DNA from: Serratia liquefaciens
Lineage (GTDB): Bacteria > Pseudomonadota > Gammaproteobacteria > Enterobacterales > Enterobacteriaceae
NCBI GenBank assembly: GCA_012719855.1
Contig: JAAXZN010000024.1
Coordinates: forward strand, 90,812 to 154,811
Length of the DNA stretch: 64,000 nucleotides
Direction of reading: 5' to 3'
Shown: in pieces, positions 26,682 to 35,951 of the stretch
Position numbering within the stretch: position 1 is the stretch's first letter
Layout: each line of letters begins with the position of its first letter
Position numbers and translations under genes: made by a program
The notes under the pieces: generated by a model
The model's database searches: none
Seen by the model: the letters and a program-made list of their open reading frames with translations, nothing else
What the model was told of the DNA's origin: nothing

Positions 26682-27554
26682 TTGTCTATCCTATCGGCAT
26701 CGGCACAATTGAAGCAGGGCGGTACGGTGCAGGGTGTTCCACAACAGTTTCCCTTTGAGAAAGACAGCGCGCAGTTTCGGCATCTACCGCAGATGCCGGG
26801 CGTTGAGCTTTATCACGCGCATATCGAGCGCTACGTTTTTGAGCCGCACACCCACGATGCTTTCGCCATTGGTACCGTCGATTCGGGGGCTGAGCGCTTT
26901 CGCTATCGCGGAGCACAACATTTGGCGGCGCCGGGTTCGCTGATATTGATGAACCCGGACGAGTTGCACACCGGCGAGTCGGAAACCGCCGGCGGCTGGA
27001 ATTATCGGATGCTTTATCTGGAACCGCACACGCTGGAACGGCTGTCCGGTGAGCAGGGGTTTTGGTTCACCGATGCCATACGCCAGGATCCGTTAGCGGC
27101 ACGGCAGTTGTCCGCCACGCTGGCCGCACTGTGGCAGGCTCGTGATCCGCTGACCATCGACGATCTTCTGATGCAGGTCATCAGCATTTTCCGTCCGCAT
27201 ATCCAGGCTGCACGCCCGTTGAAAGCAGAAGCGGCGCACCGTTTTGATATCGTCAAAAGCTATCTGCACGATAATTTTGCTTCCGTCATTACGCTCGATC
27301 AGTTGGCGGCGCTGGTTTCTCTCAGTCCTTATCATTTTCTGCGTAAATTCAAAGCCCAATACCATGTATCCCCTCAACAAATGCTGATGGCGATCCGCCT
27401 GTCACAGGCCAAACAGATGCTCGGGCGCGGCATGCCTGCGGCACAGGTGGCCGCCGCAGCGGGGTTGACCGATCAGGCGCATTTGACGCGCGCTTTTGCC
27501 AATCGTTACGGTGTCACACCAGTGCGCTACCAGAAACAGGTCACCAACCGCTAA
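26682..27554 (+). CDS. AraC-family transcriptional regulator
   Basis: 290 residues if the TTG at 26682 is used; a GTG at 26727 is a reasonable alternative that still includes the whole conserved part. An N-terminal cupin-like sensor (HAHIERYVFEPHTHDAFAIGTVDSG) is followed by two helix-turn-helix units in the last 100 residues (SVITLDQLAALVSLSPYHFLRKFKAQYHVSPQQ and MPAAQVAAAAGLTDQAHLTRAFANRYGVTPVRY). It is divergent from the aldehyde dehydrogenase gene, 169 bases apart, and precedes a DMT transporter gene. Which one it controls is not clear. Confidence 0.86.
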   Translation: MSILSASAQLKQGGTVQGVPQQFPFEKDSAQFRHLPQMPGVELYHAHIERYVFEPHTHDAFAIGTVDSGAERFRYRGAQHLAAPGSLILMNPDELHTGESETAGGWNYRMLYLEPHTLERLSGEQGFWFTDAIRQDPLAARQLSATLAALWQARDPLTIDDLLMQVISIFRPHIQAARPLKAEAAHRFDIVKSYLHDNFASVITLDQLAALVSLSPYHFLRKFKAQYHVSPQQMLMAIRLSQAKQMLGRGMPAAQVAAAAGLTDQAHLTRAFANRYGVTPVRYQKQVTNR

Positions 27555-27658
27555 AACAGCAACCTGCTACAATATTTTCCCGCCCGAGCTCGTTAGGCTG
27601 ACTCCAAGTGTTTAATCACGGGTTCGCATTGCTGTACCCGGTTGTTGATGGAGTCATT

Positions 27659-28624
27659 ATGTTTGTCGGCGTGTTATTTGCCTTGTCTGCCGGGCTGATG
27701 TGGGGGCTGATTTTTGTCGGCCCGGTGTTAATCCCTGAATACCCGGCGGCGCTGCAGTCGACCGGGCGCTATCTGGCCTTTGGGCTGATTGCCTTGCCGT
27801 TGGCCTGGTTTGATCGTCATCGTCTGAAAAAGTTACATCGTCACGATTGGCTGGAGGCGTTAAAGCTGACGGCGATTGGCAACCTGCTGTATTACCTGTG
27901 CCTGGCGAGTGCCATTCAACGTACTGGCGCGCCGGTCTCTACCATGATTATCGGTACGCTGCCGGTGGTTATCTCGGTGACCGCCAACCTGTTTTACAGC
28001 CGACACGATGGGCGGCTTTCCTGGCGCAAACTGACGCCGGCGCTGGTGCTGATTGCCTGCGGTCTGGCGTTGGTCAACGTTGCCGAACTGCAGGGCAATA
28101 CGGCCCCGATCGACGTCTGGCGTTATACCAGCGGCTTGGGCCTGGCGCTGCTGGCGGTGGCGTGCTGGACCTGGTTCCCGTTGCGCAATTCTCGCTGGCT
28201 GCGCGAGAACCCGAACCACAGGCCCGCGACCTGGGCGACCGCGCAGGGCCTGGCGACGCTGCCGCTGGCGCTGCTCGGCTATTTGGTGGTTTGCGGTCAT
28301 TTGGCCCTTACCCGGCCTGAGTTTGCGTTGCCTTTCGGACCCAGGCCGGAGGTGTTCGTGCCCTTGATGATGACTATCGGCATTCTGTGTTCGTGGATTG
28401 GCGCTCTGTGTTGGAATGAGGCGAGTCAGCGCCTGCCGACGGTGTTGGTCGGGCCGCTGATCGTCTTCGAAATTCTGGCCGGCTTGGCTTACACCTTTAT
28501 GCTGCGCCAGGCCTGGCCGCCGTTGCTGACGCTGGGCGGTATCGCCTGCCTGATAGTGGGGGTGGTGTCGGCGATGCGGATCAAGCCGCAGTCGGTGGTG
28601 GTCAGCGTTGGGGCCAAGGAGTGA
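27659..28624 (+). CDS. DMT-superfamily transporter (EamA)
   Basis: 321 residues from the ATG at 27659, preceded by GATGGAG; an in-frame start 51 bases earlier adds a non-family N-terminus. About ten hydrophobic segments in two EamA repeats are visible, beginning MFVGVLFALSAGLMWGLIFV. Members export amino acids, metabolites or toxins. The gene lies 104 bases after the AraC-type regulator and ends at a hairpin shared with the convergent EF-G gene. The substrate is unknown. Confidence 0.85.
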   Translation: MFVGVLFALSAGLMWGLIFVGPVLIPEYPAALQSTGRYLAFGLIALPLAWFDRHRLKKLHRHDWLEALKLTAIGNLLYYLCLASAIQRTGAPVSTMIIGTLPVVISVTANLFYSRHDGRLSWRKLTPALVLIACGLALVNVAELQGNTAPIDVWRYTSGLGLALLAVACWTWFPLRNSRWLRENPNHRPATWATAQGLATLPLALLGYLVVCGHLALTRPEFALPFGPRPEVFVPLMMTIGILCSWIGALCWNEASQRLPTVLVGPLIVFEILAGLAYTFMLRQAWPPLLTLGGIACLIVGVVSAMRIKPQSVVVSVGAKE

Positions 28625-28649
28625 CGCCTGCCGCTGAATGCGGCAGGCG
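28625..28649. terminator. GC-rich hairpin between convergent transporter and EF-G genes
   Basis: CGCCTGCCGC (28625-28634) and GCGGCAGGCG (28640-28649) form a perfect 10-base stem with loop TGAAT. On the plus strand T-rich sequence follows only about ten bases later, so its strength is uncertain. Confidence 0.6.
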
Positions 28650-28655
28650 CTACGC

Positions 28656-30761
28656 TTACTTTTTACTGTGATGGATGATCTCTTCGGCCACGTTACGCGG
28701 CGCTTCGGCGTAGTGGCTGAACTCCATGGTGTAGGTGGCGCGCCCCTGCGACATTGAACGTAAGGTGGTGGAATAGCCAAACATCTCGGACAGCGGCACC
28801 TTGGCGTGAATTTCCTTGCCGCCGCCGCCCGGGATATCTTCCATCCCTTGAACCAGACCGCGCCGTGACGACAGATCGCCCATTACGCTGCCGGCGTAAT
28901 CTTCCGGCGTTTCTACCTCTACCGACATGATGGGTTCGAGAATAACCGGATCCGCCTGACGGCAGGCCTCTTTAAAACCAAAGATGGCCGCCATGCGGAA
29001 GGCCTGCTCCGAAGAGTCGACGTCGTGATAAGAGCCGAAGGTCAGGTGCACTTTGACATCCACCACCTGATAGCCGGCCAGCACGCCGTTATTCAACGCT
29101 TCCAGCACGCCTTTTCTCACCGCCGGGATAAATTCACCCGGGATCACGCCGCCTTTGATTTCATCGAAGAATTCAAAACCCTTGCCCGGCTCATTAGGTT
29201 CCACCGTCAATACCACGTGGCCGTACTGGCCTTTACCGCCGGACTGGCGTACGAATTTGCCTTCCACGTCGGTCACGCGCTTGCGGATGGTTTCGCGGTA
29301 GGAAACCTGCGGTTTGCCGGTGGTGGTCGCCACGCCGAACTCGCGACGCATGCGGTCGACGATAATTTCCAAATGCAGTTCGCCCATGCCGTAAATAATG
29401 GTCTGGCCCGACTCTTCATCGGTGCGCACGCGGAATGACGGATCCTCTGAGGAGAGGCGTTGCAGCGCGATGCCCATTCTCTCCTGATCGGCTTTGGTTT
29501 TAGGTTCAATCGCCTGGGCGATAACCGGTTCCGGGAAGACCATTTTTTCCAGCGTGATAATGGCGTTGGGATCGCACAGGGTGTCGCCGGTGGTGACGTC
29601 TTTTAACCCCACGCAGGCGGCGATATCACCGGCGTGTAGTTCTTCGACATCCTTACGATCGTTGGCGTGCATTTGCACGATGCGGCCAATGCGCTCCTTC
29701 TTGCCTTTCACCGGGTTGTAAACGCTGCTGCCTTTGGCCAGCACGCCGGAATACACCCGTACAAAGGTCAGTTGGCCAACGAAGGGATCGGTCATCAGCT
29801 TGAACGCCAGCGCAGAGAACTTCTCATCATCAGACGCCCGGCGGATCACAATATTGTCGCGCTCGTCGTGGCCTTCCATCGGTGGAACGTCAAGCGGCGA
29901 GGGCATCAGCTCAATCACCGCGTCCAGCATACGCTGCACCCCTTTGTTGCGGAATGCGGAACCGCACAGCATCGGCTGAATTTCACCGGCTACGGTGCGC
30001 AGGCGCAGGCCGCGAACGATCTCTTCTTCGCTGAGAGGCTCCTGATTGAGGTATTTGTCCATCAGATCTTCCGAACCTTCGGCGGCAGCTTCGACCATTT
30101 TATCCCGCCATTCCTGTGCCGATTCGCGCAGGTCCGTCGGGATCTCTTCAAAGCTGAAACTCATTCCCTGGGTAGCTTCGTCCCACAGGATGGCTTTCAT
30201 GCTCACCAAATCCACCACGCCGGTGAAGTGGTCCTCGGCACCAATAGGAATGACGATCGGCACCGGATTGGCCTTAAGGCGCTCGATCATCATTTTGCGC
30301 ACGCGGAAAAAGTCAGCGCCCACGCGGTCCATTTTGTTGACGAACGCCAGCCGCGGTACCTTGTATTTATTGGCCTGGCGCCAGACGGTTTCCGACTGCG
30401 GCTGCACGCCACCCACCGAGTCGTAGACCATGACCGCACCGTCAAGCACGCGCATGGAGCGCTCAACCTCAATGGTAAAGTCCACGTGTCCCGGGGTGTC
30501 GATAATATTGATGCGGTGCTGCGGATAATTATGCTGCATGCCGTTCCAGAAACAGGTCGTCGCCGCCGAAGTAATGGTAATGCCGCGTTCCTGCTCCTGC
30601 GCCATCCAATCCATAGTCGCGGCGCCGTCGTGCACTTCGCCCAGCTTGTGACTGACCCCGGTGTAAAACAGAATCCGCTCGGTGGTGGTAGTTTTGCCGG
30701 CATCGATGTGCGCCGAAATGCCGATATTGCGGTAGCGCTCGAGGGGGGTAGTACGTGCCAT
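28656..30761 (-). CDS. fusA: Elongation factor G, second divergent copy
   Basis: 701 residues, all five EF-G domains. GTPase motifs are intact: [10 protein letters not shown] (about 17-26), DTPGH and NKMD; the switch regions and domain IV loop (GQYGHV) and domain V ([22 protein letters not shown]) are present. Compared with the canonical enterobacterial FusA, as I recall it, it shows many substitutions, for instance in the effector and domain II regions. It also sits alone rather than with rpsL, rpsG and tuf, so it is probably a paralogue (fusA2-like) and not the housekeeping copy. EF-G drives translocation and, with RRF, ribosome recycling; paralogues can specialise in one of these or confer drug tolerance. 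AAGG precedes the ATG. Confidence 0.88.
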   Translation of the reverse strand: MARTTPLERYRNIGISAHIDAGKTTTTERILFYTGVSHKLGEVHDGAATMDWMAQEQERGITITSAATTCFWNGMQHNYPQHRINIIDTPGHVDFTIEVERSMRVLDGAVMVYDSVGGVQPQSETVWRQANKYKVPRLAFVNKMDRVGADFFRVRKMMIERLKANPVPIVIPIGAEDHFTGVVDLVSMKAILWDEATQGMSFSFEEIPTDLRESAQEWRDKMVEAAAEGSEDLMDKYLNQEPLSEEEIVRGLRLRTVAGEIQPMLCGSAFRNKGVQRMLDAVIELMPSPLDVPPMEGHDERDNIVIRRASDDEKFSALAFKLMTDPFVGQLTFVRVYSGVLAKGSSVYNPVKGKKERIGRIVQMHANDRKDVEELHAGDIAACVGLKDVTTGDTLCDPNAIITLEKMVFPEPVIAQAIEPKTKADQERMGIALQRLSSEDPSFRVRTDEESGQTIIYGMGELHLEIIVDRMRREFGVATTTGKPQVSYRETIRKRVTDVEGKFVRQSGGKGQYGHVVLTVEPNEPGKGFEFFDEIKGGVIPGEFIPAVRKGVLEALNNGVLAGYQVVDVKVHLTFGSYHDVDSSEQAFRMAAIFGFKEACRQADPVILEPIMSVEVETPEDYAGSVMGDLSSRRGLVQGMEDIPGGGGKEIHAKVPLSEMFGYSTTLRSMSQGRATYTMEFSHYAEAPRNVAEEIIHHSKK

Positions 30762-31027
30762 AATTAACCTTTCTTAGCCGCGTTAAAAGAAGGGCGGCTT
30801 TAACCAGCATGAATAATTATGATAATCCTCTGTGGGTTATCTCCGGACGGGTGAATGCTTGCACCGGTCACAAACTAATCGTAGTTGATGAAAGGGTTTT
30901 TACTCAACGATGGCTGCGATAGATGGGATCTATCCGGGCATAAAATCGCTATGGCGCCAGCCCGAGTTTTTTATTCTACGATTAATGAACCGCCGCAAAC
31001 CGGCCCCGTTCGTGGAGCACCTGATCT

Positions 31028-32197
31028 ATGACCCTTTACCGATCCCCAACCCCCGAAGAACTTCTCGCACTGTTGACGCCCCTGACGCAATCGCCTTCAC
31101 CCTGGTGCAATGGCCTGAGCATTGCTATTGGCTGGGCGGGAAAAGGTCTTTCCTCCGGCACCTATTTATTTCAGCCACAAAAAGAGCCGATTAACTTTGA
31201 GTTACGCGAGGATTCACTATTTAAAATAGGCTCATTAAGCAAAACCTTTACCGCCACGCTTTATGCCAGGCTATTGCTGGAAAATAACGTTATTAATCCG
31301 GAAACTCGCGTTGGCGATATATTAAGCTTCGGTAACGCCATAGATAACATCCCTTTATTGGCGCTGGTGAATTACACCTCTGGTTTTCTCGCTGACAATG
31401 TCGGCGCGGATTCGCCGACGCATCCAAACCCATTGCCGACACCTTATTACTCGATAGACGACATGCTGGCTTACCTGCAAGCCTCACCAGAGTATTTTTA
31501 TCCGATGATACCTGGAGTGGATTACAGCTACTCAAATTTGGCATTTTCTTTGTTGCTGGTTTTGCTGGCAAAGGCCACCGGTTATGACGATGTAGAGGCG
31601 TTAACCAGTGATATGCTGTTTTCCCCGCTCGGTCTTTATGACGCTCGCTATTGTCCGGTAACCGGCCAGGATGACCCACAGCCTAATTTCCTCGATTATT
31701 ATAATTACAGTCTCAACGCAGGCTTCACGTCGACCAACGCCAGCTTCGCGCGCTTCAATGCCTACTATGGTGGCGGCGGGATAATGATTTCGCCCCGGGA
31801 TTTGCTCACCTGGCTGCAATTCAATCTAAGGGGCGACTATGCTCCTGAATCATTCACGCCTGCCGTTAAAGTACGGCTGCATACGCCGTCGACGGCGGTG
31901 AAAACACCGGGTGGCGGCAAGTTGTGTATGGGATGGTTTATGTTGCCGCCTTCCACTTCCGGTGCGCAGCTGTTGTCCAAAAACGGTGATATTTCCGGTG
32001 GTAGCAGCTTGATGAAAATGGTCAGTAGCCCCAATCCAGGCTATGAAGAGTCCGCTGCGGGCGTATTTGCGGTAGTGAATGCTCAGGGGATGATTTATAA
32101 CAATCAGCCGGTGATGGACTGGGTGGTTAATCGGGTTCTGGCGTTAATGACTACGCCATCTCCGCATATTCTATCCTCCGGGGCCCGAGGCAGTTAA
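31028..32197 (+). CDS. Serine hydrolase of the beta-lactamase/class C family
   Basis: 389 residues. The catalytic serine-lysine motif SLSK lies in FKIGSLSKTFTATLYARLL (about residues 66-84), and DYSYSNLAF (about 163-171) supplies the Tyr-x-Asn motif. A clear KTG-like third motif is not obvious. There is no signal peptide, so it is probably cytoplasmic, which argues against a classical beta-lactamase; relatives are esterases and D-aminopeptidases. The first half uses more A/T-ending codons (for example AATAACGTTATTAATCC) than its neighbours, so recent acquisition is possible. It is a single gene with an OppA-like gene 190 bases downstream. Confidence 0.78.
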   Translation: MTLYRSPTPEELLALLTPLTQSPSPWCNGLSIAIGWAGKGLSSGTYLFQPQKEPINFELREDSLFKIGSLSKTFTATLYARLLLENNVINPETRVGDILSFGNAIDNIPLLALVNYTSGFLADNVGADSPTHPNPLPTPYYSIDDMLAYLQASPEYFYPMIPGVDYSYSNLAFSLLLVLLAKATGYDDVEALTSDMLFSPLGLYDARYCPVTGQDDPQPNFLDYYNYSLNAGFTSTNASFARFNAYYGGGGIMISPRDLLTWLQFNLRGDYAPESFTPAVKVRLHTPSTAVKTPGGGKLCMGWFMLPPSTSGAQLLSKNGDISGGSSLMKMVSSPNPGYEESAAGVFAVVNAQGMIYNNQPVMDWVVNRVLALMTTPSPHILSSGARGS

Positions 32198-32387
32198 GCG
32201 TCGGCCGGATTTCAGCTCAGGTGAAAAACAGACTCATCGGATAGTGAGTAGGGGGTTGATAATGAAAGAAATTCATGTTGTTTCACCCCCGTCATTTTGG
32301 TTATGAGTCATAGCGTTTAATGATTTAATTTATTCAACTGCTTCGATGAATATAGGCGTCGACAAAACACCATTAAGGGATAACGAC

Positions 32388-34010
32388 GTGACATATTCAT
32401 TCAAGCTTAAGGGATTGGCTGGTCTAATCATCTTGTCTTTGCAGGCTGGCGTGACGGTGCAGGCTGCCGAGGTGCCTGCCGGCGTTCAACTGGCCGCTAA
32501 ACAGGAACTGGTGCGGGCCAATGGTTATGAGCCAGCCACGCTGGATCCGAACCTGGCGGAAAGCAACGTGGAGTTTTATATCTTCAATGACCTGTTTGAA
32601 GGGCTGCTGCGGGTGGGTAAAAATGGCGAGGTGATCCCTGCATTGGCCACGAAGTGGGAAAATCAGGGCACCGTCTGGACCTTCCATTTGCGTCCGGAAG
32701 CAAAATGGTCAAATGGCGATCCGGTGACCGCCGATGACTTCGTCTTTAGCTGGCGTCGCTTGACCGATCCCAAAACCGCTTCACCTTACGGCAGCTATCT
32801 GGCGTCGGCCTATGTATTGAATGCGGCGGAAATTAACGCCGGCAGCAAACCGCCGACCGAGCTGGGCGTGAAAGCGCTGGATGCCCATACTCTGCAGGTG
32901 ACGCTGGCCGAGCCTAACTCTTATCTGCTTAAACAACTGGTGCATTTCCCGGTGCTGCCGGTAAATCAGAAAGTGGTGGAGCAATACGGCAAAAACTGGA
33001 CTCAACCGCAAAACTTCGTGGGTAACGGAGCTTTCAAACTGGCGCAGTGGGTGGTGAATGAAAAAGTGGTGGTGGAGCGCAATACCCAGTATTGGGATAA
33101 CGCCCATACGGTGCTCAATAAGGTGACATTCCTGCCGCTACAAGGGTTCCCTGAAGTGGCACGTTTCCGCGCCGGTGAGATAGAGTTGGGTTACAGCGCG
33201 CCGCCAGAGTTATATCAACAGCTGAAAAAAAACCTGGGCGATGAGCAACTGGTGACTTATCCGCTGTTGTCGACCAGCTACTTTGCCTTTAATAACCGGC
33301 AGCCACCCTTTAACGACGTGCGGGTGCGTCAGGCGCTGAATCTGGCGCTGGATAAACAGGTCATTGCCGGCAAGGTCTTGGGCTATGGGCAACAGCCGGC
33401 CTGGACCTTTACCCCAACCGGCGCCGGCGGCTTCAGCTTGCAGCCCGGTGTTGCGGCGGGGTGGTCGCAAGAGCAACGCATTGCCCAAGCGAAAAAACTG
33501 TTGGCGGAAGCCGGTTTTAACGCGCAGCACACACTGCGTTTCACCCTGTTGTACAGCAACGATGCCACCATCAAGAAAATCGTGATCGCCGGCAGTGCGA
33601 TGTGGAAAAAGAATCTGGGGGCAGAGGTCACTTTGCAAAATCAGGAGCGCAAGGTGGTGTTGGACAACATCAACAATGGGCAATACAGCGTGGCCTTCAG
33701 CCGTTGGTTGGCGGATTATAACGATCCTTCCACTTTCTTGAACGTTTTCCGCTCTACCAGCAGCGAGAACTCGGCCAAATATGCCAATGAGCATTACGAT
33801 CGGCTGCTGCACCAGGCCACCGCGGCGCAAAGCCCGGAGCAGGTGCAGCAGTACTTCCAACAGGCAGAAGATGTGCTGGCGGTGGATACGCCAGTGGCAC
33901 CGGTTTACTACGAGGCTAACGCCACGCTGGTCAAACCCTATGTGAAAGGCATCGACTTTACCCGCCAGGGGCCGTTGTACGACAAAAACGTGTATATCCT
34001 CGCGCATTGA
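32388..34010 (+). CDS. Periplasmic oligopeptide-binding protein, OppA/MppA-like
   Basis: 540 residues from the GTG at 32388, preceded by AAGGGA and giving a proper signal peptide (FKLKGLAGLIILSLQAGVTVQAAEV, cut near VQA-AEV). The SBP family 5 signature is seen in EVIPALATKWENQGTVWTFHLRPEAKWSNGDPVTADDFVFSWRRL (about 83-127). No permease or ATPase genes follow, so it is an orphan binding protein that probably feeds the Opp or a related transporter encoded elsewhere, as E. coli MppA does. Expected ligands are peptides or murein tripeptide. Confidence 0.87.
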   Translation: MTYSFKLKGLAGLIILSLQAGVTVQAAEVPAGVQLAAKQELVRANGYEPATLDPNLAESNVEFYIFNDLFEGLLRVGKNGEVIPALATKWENQGTVWTFHLRPEAKWSNGDPVTADDFVFSWRRLTDPKTASPYGSYLASAYVLNAAEINAGSKPPTELGVKALDAHTLQVTLAEPNSYLLKQLVHFPVLPVNQKVVEQYGKNWTQPQNFVGNGAFKLAQWVVNEKVVVERNTQYWDNAHTVLNKVTFLPLQGFPEVARFRAGEIELGYSAPPELYQQLKKNLGDEQLVTYPLLSTSYFAFNNRQPPFNDVRVRQALNLALDKQVIAGKVLGYGQQPAWTFTPTGAGGFSLQPGVAAGWSQEQRIAQAKKLLAEAGFNAQHTLRFTLLYSNDATIKKIVIAGSAMWKKNLGAEVTLQNQERKVVLDNINNGQYSVAFSRWLADYNDPSTFLNVFRSTSSENSAKYANEHYDRLLHQATAAQSPEQVQQYFQQAEDVLAVDTPVAPVYYEANATLVKPYVKGIDFTRQGPLYDKNVYILAH

Positions 34011-34154
34011 CGGTAAATAATGTGGGTTAGGATTGTTCCGGCCCACGTTTTATTATTTTTACCGAAAATGTTTTTTCTAAATGTTTCATCAACGGCAAGC
34101 CAGATTTTTGCCCATCGATTAAAAACCCTGCCTATACTGCCCCCCGTAGTTTAT

Positions 34155-34340
34155 ATGCAGTATCTCGTTTGGCGAGGCTCCTATACAAACACAGGTTACT
34201 GATCTGACGACATCGAGAGATGCCCAAGGTTAAGACAGGCTTTATCGGATTAAGGTTCAGCCCAAAGTAACTTCTGATTAACACATCAGATACGTTGTAT
34301 AGTGCTAAAACCTGGACGCGGAGATAGGCTTTCTGCACTC
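34155..34340 (+). promoter_or_regulatory. M-box (ykoK) magnesium riboswitch
   Basis: The leader contains the conserved M-box blocks in order: TGGCGAGGCTCCTATAC (34170-34186), ACACAG and ACTG, CATCGAGAGATGCCCAAGG, ATTAAGG with CAGCCCAAAGTAACTTCT, and the closing GGACGCGGAGATAGGCT (about 34313-34329). A TATACT -10 lies at 34133-34138. It ends about 65 bases before an MgtE-type transporter gene, the classic target. A hairpin pairing CCCTAT (34358-34363) with ATAGGG just before the transporter start may be the switching element; no T-run is present, so control may be translational or Rho-dependent. Confidence 0.92.
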
Positions 34341-34405
34341 CCTCTGTGGTTAACGCCCCTATGCGATTCGCTGTTGAAGTTTAAACAGAAATAGGGACTA
34401 ACATA

Positions 34406-35425
34406 ATGAAGTCACATCAAAATTACCTCTCCCCGGCGCTGGCCCATGCTGAAACTCAAGACGAGTCTTTGGTTGCAAGCTATATGAACGCCGATTTTAT
34501 TACCGTTCCCGGCAATATGACGGTCAGCAAAGCCAAGGAATATTTTCTTTCTCAGTTAAAAACGGATGAAATTCCCGCACAGCTGTTTGTCACTGCTGAC
34601 GACTATCATCTGCGTGGCACGCTGTCGGTAAAAAAATTATTGCAGTGTGAAGAAGAGGATAAACCCGTTGGCGTGATGATCAATCACAGCTATTTCCAGG
34701 TCTCTCCCGATGACGATCGTAATGATGTCGCCCATTTATTGGGCAAGGGCGGGCTGGACGTAGTGCCGGTGGTGGTGAATAAAACGCTGGTGGGCGTGCT
34801 GGGGGAAAAAGAAATTGCCCGGCTGATTGAAGATGAAAATACCGAAGATGCGCAGCGCCAGGGCGCCAGCCTGCCGCTGGACAAGCCTTACCTGGAGACC
34901 AGCCCCTGGGCTTTATGGCGTAAGCGTTCGGTGTGGTTACTGATGCTGTTTGTCGCGGAGGCTTATACCGGCAATGTGTTAAAGGCATTTGAAGATCAGT
35001 TGGAAGCGGCGATCGCGCTGGCGTTCTTCATTCCGTTGCTGATCGGTACCGGCGGTAACAGCGGCACCCAAATCACCTCTACACTGGTTCGCGCCATGGC
35101 GCTGGGAGAGGTCAGCCTGCGTAACCTCGGCGCGGTGATCCGCAAAGAGGTGTCCACCTCGCTGCTGATAGCCGTGACCATCGGCGTCGCCGCCTGGGTG
35201 CGCGCCTGGATCATGGGCGTAGGCATGGACGTGACCCTGGTGGTCAGCCTGTCGTTGGTGGCGATTACCGTCTGGAGCGCTATTGTTTCATCCATTATCC
35301 CGATGCTGCTCAAGCGCTTGGGCATTGACCCGGCGGTGGTGTCGGCACCGTTTATCGCCACCTTTATTGACGGTACCGGCCTGATTATTTATTTCAAAAT
35401 TGCCCAGCACGTGCTGGGAATATAA
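34406..35425 (+). CDS. MgtE-type magnesium transporter, CBS domains without the N domain
   Basis: 339 residues. A tandem CBS region (about 25-145) is followed by the MgtE membrane domain with the signature GTGGNSGTQ (214-222), from about residue 172 to the end. The N-terminal superhelical domain of full MgtE is absent, so the gene is shorter than the usual 450 residues. An M-box riboswitch precedes it, so the cargo is most likely magnesium, with expression when magnesium is low. It opens a run of small genes (18-codon ORF, mgtS-like, 59-codon membrane protein) and a CDF gene on the same strand. Substrate is supported by family plus riboswitch, not by experiment. Confidence 0.9.
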   Translation: MKSHQNYLSPALAHAETQDESLVASYMNADFITVPGNMTVSKAKEYFLSQLKTDEIPAQLFVTADDYHLRGTLSVKKLLQCEEEDKPVGVMINHSYFQVSPDDDRNDVAHLLGKGGLDVVPVVVNKTLVGVLGEKEIARLIEDENTEDAQRQGASLPLDKPYLETSPWALWRKRSVWLLMLFVAEAYTGNVLKAFEDQLEAAIALAFFIPLLIGTGGNSGTQITSTLVRAMALGEVSLRNLGAVIRKEVSTSLLIAVTIGVAAWVRAWIMGVGMDVTLVVSLSLVAITVWSAIVSSIIPMLLKRLGIDPAVVSAPFIATFIDGTGLIIYFKIAQHVLGI

Positions 35426-35496
35426 AAGGCTCTCCGCCCTGTGTCTCTGCCGGGGCGGAAATTAACTCACATTGTACAGGAGGTCCGTAAATATCC

Positions 35497-35553
35497 ATGA
35501 GCACTAACCTAATCCGCTTTTTAATTAAAGAGGTTTTTATCGATAACAATTAA
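35497..35553 (+). CDS. 18-codon ORF in the magnesium locus
   Basis: ATG to TAA encodes 18 residues (MSTNLIRFLIKEVFIDNN). AGGAGGT occurs 12 bases upstream, which is longer than ideal. It lies between the MgtE-type gene and the MgtS-like gene. The peptide is amphipathic with a hydrophobic centre. It could be a translated regulatory peptide or chance; no family is known to me. Confidence 0.35.
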   Translation: MSTNLIRFLIKEVFIDNN

Positions 35554-35567
35554 CCGAGGAAGAAATA

Positions 35568-35660
35568 ATGGGAAACATGACATTTTTTGTAGGATTCCTG
35601 TGCATCATCAGTTCATTGGGCCTGTTAGCCGCCTATATGAGCTCTAAATGGGATGATTAA
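35568..35660 (+). CDS. mgtS: MgtS-like small membrane protein
   Basis: 30 residues, ATG at 35568 with GAGGAAG just upstream. The start MGNMTFF, a hydrophobic helix with LGLLAAY, and the end SSKWDD closely parallel E. coli MgtS, which as I recall begins MLGNMNVF and ends in GFLAAYFSHKWDD. MgtS (formerly YneM) is a 31-residue inner-membrane protein induced at low magnesium that stabilises the MgtA magnesium importer and also acts on PitA. Its place just after an M-box-controlled MgtE gene agrees with a magnesium role, though the partner here may differ. Confidence 0.85.
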   Translation: MGNMTFFVGFLCIISSLGLLAAYMSSKWDD

Positions 35661-35684
35661 TGAACGCTGAAGACTCGCCTGGAG

Positions 35685-35725
35685 GCATCCTCCCTGAAGT
35701 GATTTATTTACGACGGGGAGGATGC
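35685..35725 (+). terminator. Hairpin after the mgtS-like gene
   Basis: GCATCCTCCC (35685-35694) and GGGAGGATGC (35716-35725) form a perfect 10-base stem around a 21-base AT-rich loop, with ATTAAA after it but no T-run. It may be a weak terminator or an RNA stabiliser between mgtS and the 59-codon gene. Confidence 0.45.
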
Positions 35726-35771
35726 GATTAAACTCTGACCGCTTAATGCGGCTTGATGGAGTATAACGATA

Positions 35772-35951
35772 ATGATTATTTCTATTCTTGGCCTTCTCTA
35801 CGCCATTTTGATGATTGCTGTGGGTGTGAATGAGATTTATTTTTATTCAACCGGAAAATCAGAATTTCTGTCTAGTTTAATGCTGACATTCTCGGGTAGT
35901 ATGCTGCTGGTTGCTTTTGCCTGGCAATACTCGACTAAAATAAAGAAATGA
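35772..35951 (+). CDS. 59-residue membrane protein, unknown family
   Basis: ATG at 35772, with GGAG ten bases upstream; its TGA overlaps the ATG of the CDF gene (ATGA), which strongly suggests translational coupling and a real gene. The protein has two hydrophobic stretches, MIISILGLLYAILMIAVGV and LMLTFSGSMLLVAFAWQY, joined by a polar loop with NEIYFYSTGKSEF, and ends KIKK. It is probably a two-helix inner-membrane protein. I do not recognise a family. Context suggests a partner of the CDF or MgtE transporter. Confidence 0.7.
   Translation: MIISILGLLYAILMIAVGVNEIYFYSTGKSEFLSSLMLTFSGSMLLVAFAWQYSTKIKK

Noticed and set aside
31028..32197. Possible beta-lactamase resistance gene
   Set aside because: SxxK and YxN motifs are present, but there is no signal peptide and no clear KTG motif, so an antibiotic-hydrolysing role is not supported.
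34361..34384. Seven-codon ORF (MRFAVEV) between the M-box and the MgtE gene
   Set aside because: It has no ribosome site, and the stretch is better explained as part of the hairpin pairing CCCTAT with ATAGGG; too short to support as a leader peptide.
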